Assembly (NCBI GenBank): GCA_965602675.1
Contig: CBFCZO010000017.1
Location: 1 to 47,061, forward strand
Direction of reading: 5' to 3'
Length of the DNA stretch: 47,061 nt
Origin: DATKUA01 sp965602675
GTDB lineage: Bacteria > Acidobacteriota > DATKUA01
A program made the translations under genes and the position numbers. This document shows positions 43,564-47,061 of the stretch, one piece after another. The notes under the pieces are model-generated. The model saw nothing but the letters and a program-made list of their open reading frames with translations, was not told the origin of the DNA and searched no databases. The stretch's first letter is position 1. Every line of letters starts with the position of its first letter.

Positions 43564-45825
43564 ATGACGGACAACGAAACTTGGCAGAGCCGGATCCTGA
43601 GGAAATTGCGGAGGTTCATCCCGATCATCATCCCCATCCTGATTATTACCGTCCTCGTGACCGCGGCCTACTTCCTGACCACCAGCCAGCAGCTTCGCTA
43701 TTCGCAGTGGTATAGCCCGCTCGTGGGCCTGGCGATCATCAACATCAACATCATTCTTGTCCTCATCCTGCTGGTTGTGATTTTCCGCAACATGGTGAGG
43801 CTGTTCAGCGATCGCAAGCGGAGAATACCCGGTGCCCGTTTCCGCACGAAGCTGGTGCTGGCGATGATCGCCGTCACAATCGTACCCACCTTGCTCGTCT
43901 CGTTTACAGCGGTTGACCTTGTGGCCAAGATCATCGATTTCTGGTCGGCCCAGCCGGTCGACAAGATAGTCTCTTCCTCGAGTGAGCTGGCGGATGTCTA
44001 CCTGGAGAGCAGCCGGGAGAATGCTCTCGCTCACACTCGCGAGTTCGCCCGCTATATTACCAACGAGAGCCTGCTCAGTTACGATAAGAACGAATTTCTC
44101 TGGCGGCGCTACCTTGAGCCGCAGATGGAGGCCAATCGCTACGACGTCGTGGACGTTTACATGGGCTCGGAACCGCTGGTGCCGATGATCGTCAATCCCG
44201 AGAGCCCGTTTTTGCCGTATCTTGAGGAGCCGATCCCGAGCCAGGTAAACGCCGTGATGAACAGCAGGCTGGAGGACAACCTCCACAAATTCACCGAGGA
44301 GGAGTTACCGGCCGGCACGCTGGTACGCTGCGCCGTGCCGGTGTTCGCGCGCGGCGAGGCGGCTCCCGATGCAAAACCGATCGGCGCCGTGATCCTGGGG
44401 TTTGGAGTGCGCCGTAATCTCACCAGCATCGCCAGCGCAATAAACAGCGAGTATAAAGCTTATCGCGAGCAGGCCGAGCAGCGCGAAGTGGTCAAGCTCT
44501 CCTCTCAGGTGCTGCTGCTGGTGTTCATGCTCATCAGCCTCTTCTCCGCTATCTGGGTCGGCATCTATTTCTCCAAGGGTATTACCGTCCCCATCCAGCA
44601 GCTGGTCGAGGGCACGAAGGCGGTCGCTGCCGGCAATCTCGATTTCAGCGTCGAACCGGTCACTACCGATGAGCTGGGCACGCTGATCAGCAGTTTCAAC
44701 AAGATGACCCACGATCTGAAAGAGAGCCAGGAGGAACTCGAGGAAGCCAACCGCAACCTTGTGGTGACCAACCTCGAGTTGGAGCGCAGGCGACGCTACA
44801 CCGAAACGCTGCTTTCAAATCTCTCCTCGGCGGTGGTCTCGCTCGACGCCGGCGGCAGGGTGACGACGATCAATCCCTCAGCGCAGGAGATGCTGAGGTT
44901 GTCCGGCAAAGATCTGATCGGGCTCGACTGGCGGGAGGCATTCGAGGAGTCCGACCTGCAACCGCTGGCCGAGCTGCTCGGGCGCTTCTTCGAGATCCAC
45001 ACCGTCAGCCTGACGCAGGAGGTCGAGATTCGCTTCGCGGAGCAGATCTTCCACCTCTCGGCCACAGTGACCGCCATCCGCCACGACGACGGCTCACTGC
45101 GCGGCACGCTGATCGTGCTCGACGATCTCACCCAGCTGGTCCGCGCCCAGCGCACGGCCGCCTGGCGCGAGGTGGCGCAGCGCATCGCTCACGAGATCCG
45201 CAACCCGCTTACTCCGATCCAGCTCTCCGCCGAGCGCATCCGCCGCAAGATAGACGACGTGAATAACGATCATCACGAACTGATCGCCAGCTGCACCGAT
45301 ACGATCATCGAGGAGACCGGCACCCTCAAGAGCTTGGTCGATGCTTTCTCATCCTTCGCCCGCATGCCCGCCGGGCGGCCGGTGCTTATCGATATCAATT
45401 CGGTGATCGAAAAAGCGGCCTCGATTTACCGCTCCGACGGCGACGGCTTCCGCATCGAGCAGAACCTCGCGAGCAGCGTACCCGAGGTCGGCATCGACAT
45501 CGACCAGATGAAGATGGCCTTCGTCAACATCATCAACAACGCCATAGATGCGATGGACGGCCGCGGTGTGCTGCAGGTGATCAGCCGCTTCGACGCGGAC
45601 CGCAAGGCGGTGGTGGTCGAGTTCGCCGACGACGGCCCCGGCATCCCCGCCGAGGTCAAGGAGAAACTCTTCATCCCCTACTTCTCGACCAAGAAAAAAG
45701 GCACGGGCCTCGGGCTGGCGATCGTCCACCGCGTCGTTTCCGACCACAACGGCTCGATCTCCGTCTCCGACAACCGCCCACACGGCACCCGCTTTACCAT
45801 CGAACTGCCGGTTGACGGAGATTAG
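43564..45825 (+). CDS. ntrY: NtrY-type sensor histidine kinase
   Basis: 753 residues from ATG 43564 (GTG 43561 also possible); the open frame runs further upstream but lacks a ribosome site there. Three N-terminal membrane spans (about 19-38, 51-75 and 97-125), a periplasmic region and a fourth span (SSQVLLLVFMLISLFSAIWVGIYF) precede a HAMP domain (VPIQQLVEGTKAVAAGNLDFSV). A PAS domain (LLSNLSSAVVSLDAGGRVTTINP) and kinase core follow. The phospho-acceptor is His543 in RIAHEIRNPLTPIQLSAERI. The ATPase has NIINNAIDAM, DDGPGIP and KKKGTGLGLAIVH. The order matches NtrY, which acts with NtrX in nitrogen or envelope control. Confidence 0.92.
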   Translation: MTDNETWQSRILRKLRRFIPIIIPILIITVLVTAAYFLTTSQQLRYSQWYSPLVGLAIININIILVLILLVVIFRNMVRLFSDRKRRIPGARFRTKLVLAMIAVTIVPTLLVSFTAVDLVAKIIDFWSAQPVDKIVSSSSELADVYLESSRENALAHTREFARYITNESLLSYDKNEFLWRRYLEPQMEANRYDVVDVYMGSEPLVPMIVNPESPFLPYLEEPIPSQVNAVMNSRLEDNLHKFTEEELPAGTLVRCAVPVFARGEAAPDAKPIGAVILGFGVRRNLTSIASAINSEYKAYREQAEQREVVKLSSQVLLLVFMLISLFSAIWVGIYFSKGITVPIQQLVEGTKAVAAGNLDFSVEPVTTDELGTLISSFNKMTHDLKESQEELEEANRNLVVTNLELERRRRYTETLLSNLSSAVVSLDAGGRVTTINPSAQEMLRLSGKDLIGLDWREAFEESDLQPLAELLGRFFEIHTVSLTQEVEIRFAEQIFHLSATVTAIRHDDGSLRGTLIVLDDLTQLVRAQRTAAWREVAQRIAHEIRNPLTPIQLSAERIRRKIDDVNNDHHELIASCTDTIIEETGTLKSLVDAFSSFARMPAGRPVLIDINSVIEKAASIYRSDGDGFRIEQNLASSVPEVGIDIDQMKMAFVNIINNAIDAMDGRGVLQVISRFDADRKAVVVEFADDGPGIPAEVKEKLFIPYFSTKKKGTGLGLAIVHRVVSDHNGSISVSDNRPHGTRFTIELPVDGD

Positions 45826-45862
45826 CCCGAATATTTCATCTAAACTGCCGGTCTCACTTTTT

Positions 45863-45890
45863 TTGATACGACACATCACGGGAGTTATAC
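45863..45890 (+). promoter_or_regulatory. Possible promoter of ntrX
   Basis: TTGATA (45863-45868), 16 bases, TTATAC (45885-45890), in the 94 bases between ntrY and ntrX. It could give ntrX its own transcription besides read-through from ntrY. Confidence 0.35.
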
Positions 45891-45919
45891 TCTCTGAAAT
45901 CCTTTTGACGGCGGAGCCT

Positions 45920-47061
45920 ATGCCAGAGCGGATACTGATAGTCGACGACGAGAAGGGGATACGCACAACGCTGCGCGGGATCCTCGAGGATGAGGGTTTC
46001 GAAGTGGATGCAGTGGGCAGCGGCGAGCGCTGCCTCGAGGTGGCGAGGAGCGGCGATTACGACCTGGTCATCCTCGACGTCTGGCTGCCGGAGATGGACG
46101 GCCTCGAGGTGCTGGAGCAGCTCAAGAAAGAGGGCAATCCCGCGCAGGTGATCATGATTAGCGGCCACGGCACCGTCGAGAGCGCCGTGCGCGCCACACG
46201 GCTGGGGGCGTGGGACTTCATCGAGAAGCCGCTCAGCCTCGACAAGACAGTGCTTGTCGTTCGCAACGCCATGCGCCAGCGGCAACTGGAGCAGGAGAAT
46301 ATCGAGCTGCAACGCCGCCTCGCCGCCGAGTACGAGATGGTCGGCGAGAGCAAGGCAATGCAGCGCTTGCGGAGCGAAATCGAGTTGGCCGCGCCGTCGG
46401 GCAGCCGCGTGCTGATCTTCGGCGAGAACGGCACCGGCAAGGAGCTTGTCGCGCGCGCCATCCACCGCGGCAGCGCCAGGGCGGACGGCCCATTCGTCGA
46501 GGTTAACTGCGCCGCCATCCCTGACGAGCTGATCGAAAGCGAGCTGTTCGGCCACAAGAAGGGCTCGTTCACAGGAGCGAGCGAGGACAAGGTCGGCAAG
46601 TTCCAGGCGGCCGACGGCGGCACGCTGTTCCTTGATGAGATCGGCGACATGAGCCTCAAGACGCAAGCGAAAGTGCTGCGCGCGCTGCAGGAACAGCGGA
46701 TCGAACCCGTGGGCGGCAACCGCACCGTCAGCGTCAATGTGCGGGTAATCGTCGCCACAAACAAGAACCTCGAGGAGGAAATCGCTGAGGGCCGCTTCCG
46801 CAAGGACCTCTATTTCCGCATCAACGTCATTCCGGTGAGAGTGCCGCCGCTGCGCGAGCGCAGGGAAGACATCCCGATGCTCGCCGAGTATTTCCTCAAG
46901 GATTTGGCCGAGCGCTTCGGCCGCAAGCCGAAGGAATTCGACAAAGCGGCTATGGAGACGTTGAAGCGGCACGACTGGCCCGGCAACGTGCGCGAGCTTC
47001 GCAACACGATCGAACGCCTGATGATCATGGTTCCGGGCGAGACGATCGGCGCCGGAGACCT
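45920..47061 (+). CDS. ntrX: NtrX-type sigma-54-dependent response regulator (truncated by window edge)
   Basis: The first 380 residues are visible, open to the right edge. The receiver domain has Asp53 (VILDVWLPEMDG) and Lys103 (FIEKPLS). The AAA+ domain has GENGTGKE (168-175), a sigma-54 loop reading GSFTGA (215-220) in place of GAFTGA, TLFLDEIGD, VRVIVATNKNL and WPGNVRELRN. The helix-turn-helix would lie beyond the edge. The Ala-to-Ser change is in the loop that contacts sigma-54. It forms a pair with the ntrY kinase just upstream. Confidence 0.93.
   Translation, partial: MPERILIVDDEKGIRTTLRGILEDEGFEVDAVGSGERCLEVARSGDYDLVILDVWLPEMDGLEVLEQLKKEGNPAQVIMISGHGTVESAVRATRLGAWDFIEKPLSLDKTVLVVRNAMRQRQLEQENIELQRRLAAEYEMVGESKAMQRLRSEIELAAPSGSRVLIFGENGTGKELVARAIHRGSARADGPFVEVNCAAIPDELIESELFGHKKGSFTGASEDKVGKFQAADGGTLFLDEIGDMSLKTQAKVLRALQEQRIEPVGGNRTVSVNVRVIVATNKNLEEEIAEGRFRKDLYFRINVIPVRVPPLRERREDIPMLAEYFLKDLAERFGRKPKEFDKAAMETLKRHDWPGNVRELRNTIERLMIMVPGETIGAGD

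Overview
The window is a GC-rich (roughly 60%), densely packed bacterial chromosome segment. It holds about 40 protein genes, one tRNA gene and two sensor kinase/sigma-54 activator pairs, and no insertion sequence, phage gene or CRISPR array. The envelope is Gram-negative: there is a secretin, a lipoprotein signal, a periplasmic multiheme cytochrome and a TonB-free type IV pilus/type II secretion-like machine. A VWFA-related secreted protein of the kind common in Acidobacteriota, NtrY/NtrX, and the order tilS-hpt-ftsH-folP-cdaA-cdaR-pdxJ suggest an acidobacterial, deltaproteobacterial or related uncultured lineage. No 16S gene is present, so the phylum is not settled.

Layout, left to right. 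(1) 1-5819, + strand: end of the cell wall/division cluster (murG end, murC, ftsQ, ftsA), then proS; ftsZ, murB and ddl are not here. (2) 5882-15207, - strand: a long housekeeping run reading leftward from a strong promoter at 15214-15242: tRNA(CAU), tilS, hpt, ftsH, folP, cdaA, cdaR, pdxJ, a double-PspC membrane protein, then a ferredoxin-NADP reductase. (3) 15239-21400: an Fe-S uracil-DNA glycosylase, a short two-TM histidine kinase with an NtrC-type regulator, a five-heme cytochrome and a secreted protein of three tandem OB-like repeats. The last gene has a near-perfect sigma-54 promoter. (4) 21739-24685, + strand: a Ppx/GppA phosphatase and a secreted VWFA-related protein. (5) 24770-35324, - strand: an ECF sigma factor, a membrane anti-sigma-like protein, then PilC, PilB, PilM, PilN, PilO, a PilP-like protein, a TPR-secretin lipoprotein and three pseudopilins. 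(6) 35480-40332, + strand: purS, purQ, purL, purF. (7) 40449-43383, - strand: ilvE, then pilT, recX and a small ORF. (8) 43564 to the right edge, + strand: ntrY and a truncated ntrX.

Two groups look least described. The first is the kinase/NtrC/sigma-54 promoter/triple-OB protein/multiheme cytochrome block (16000-21500), probably an envelope or redox stress circuit. The second is the ECF-headed secretion operon. Its anti-sigma-like protein carries a periplasmic segment that aligns by eye with the N1 domain of the secretin in the same operon, suggesting that assembly of the machine may be sensed directly. All functions are read from sequence motifs without database searches.
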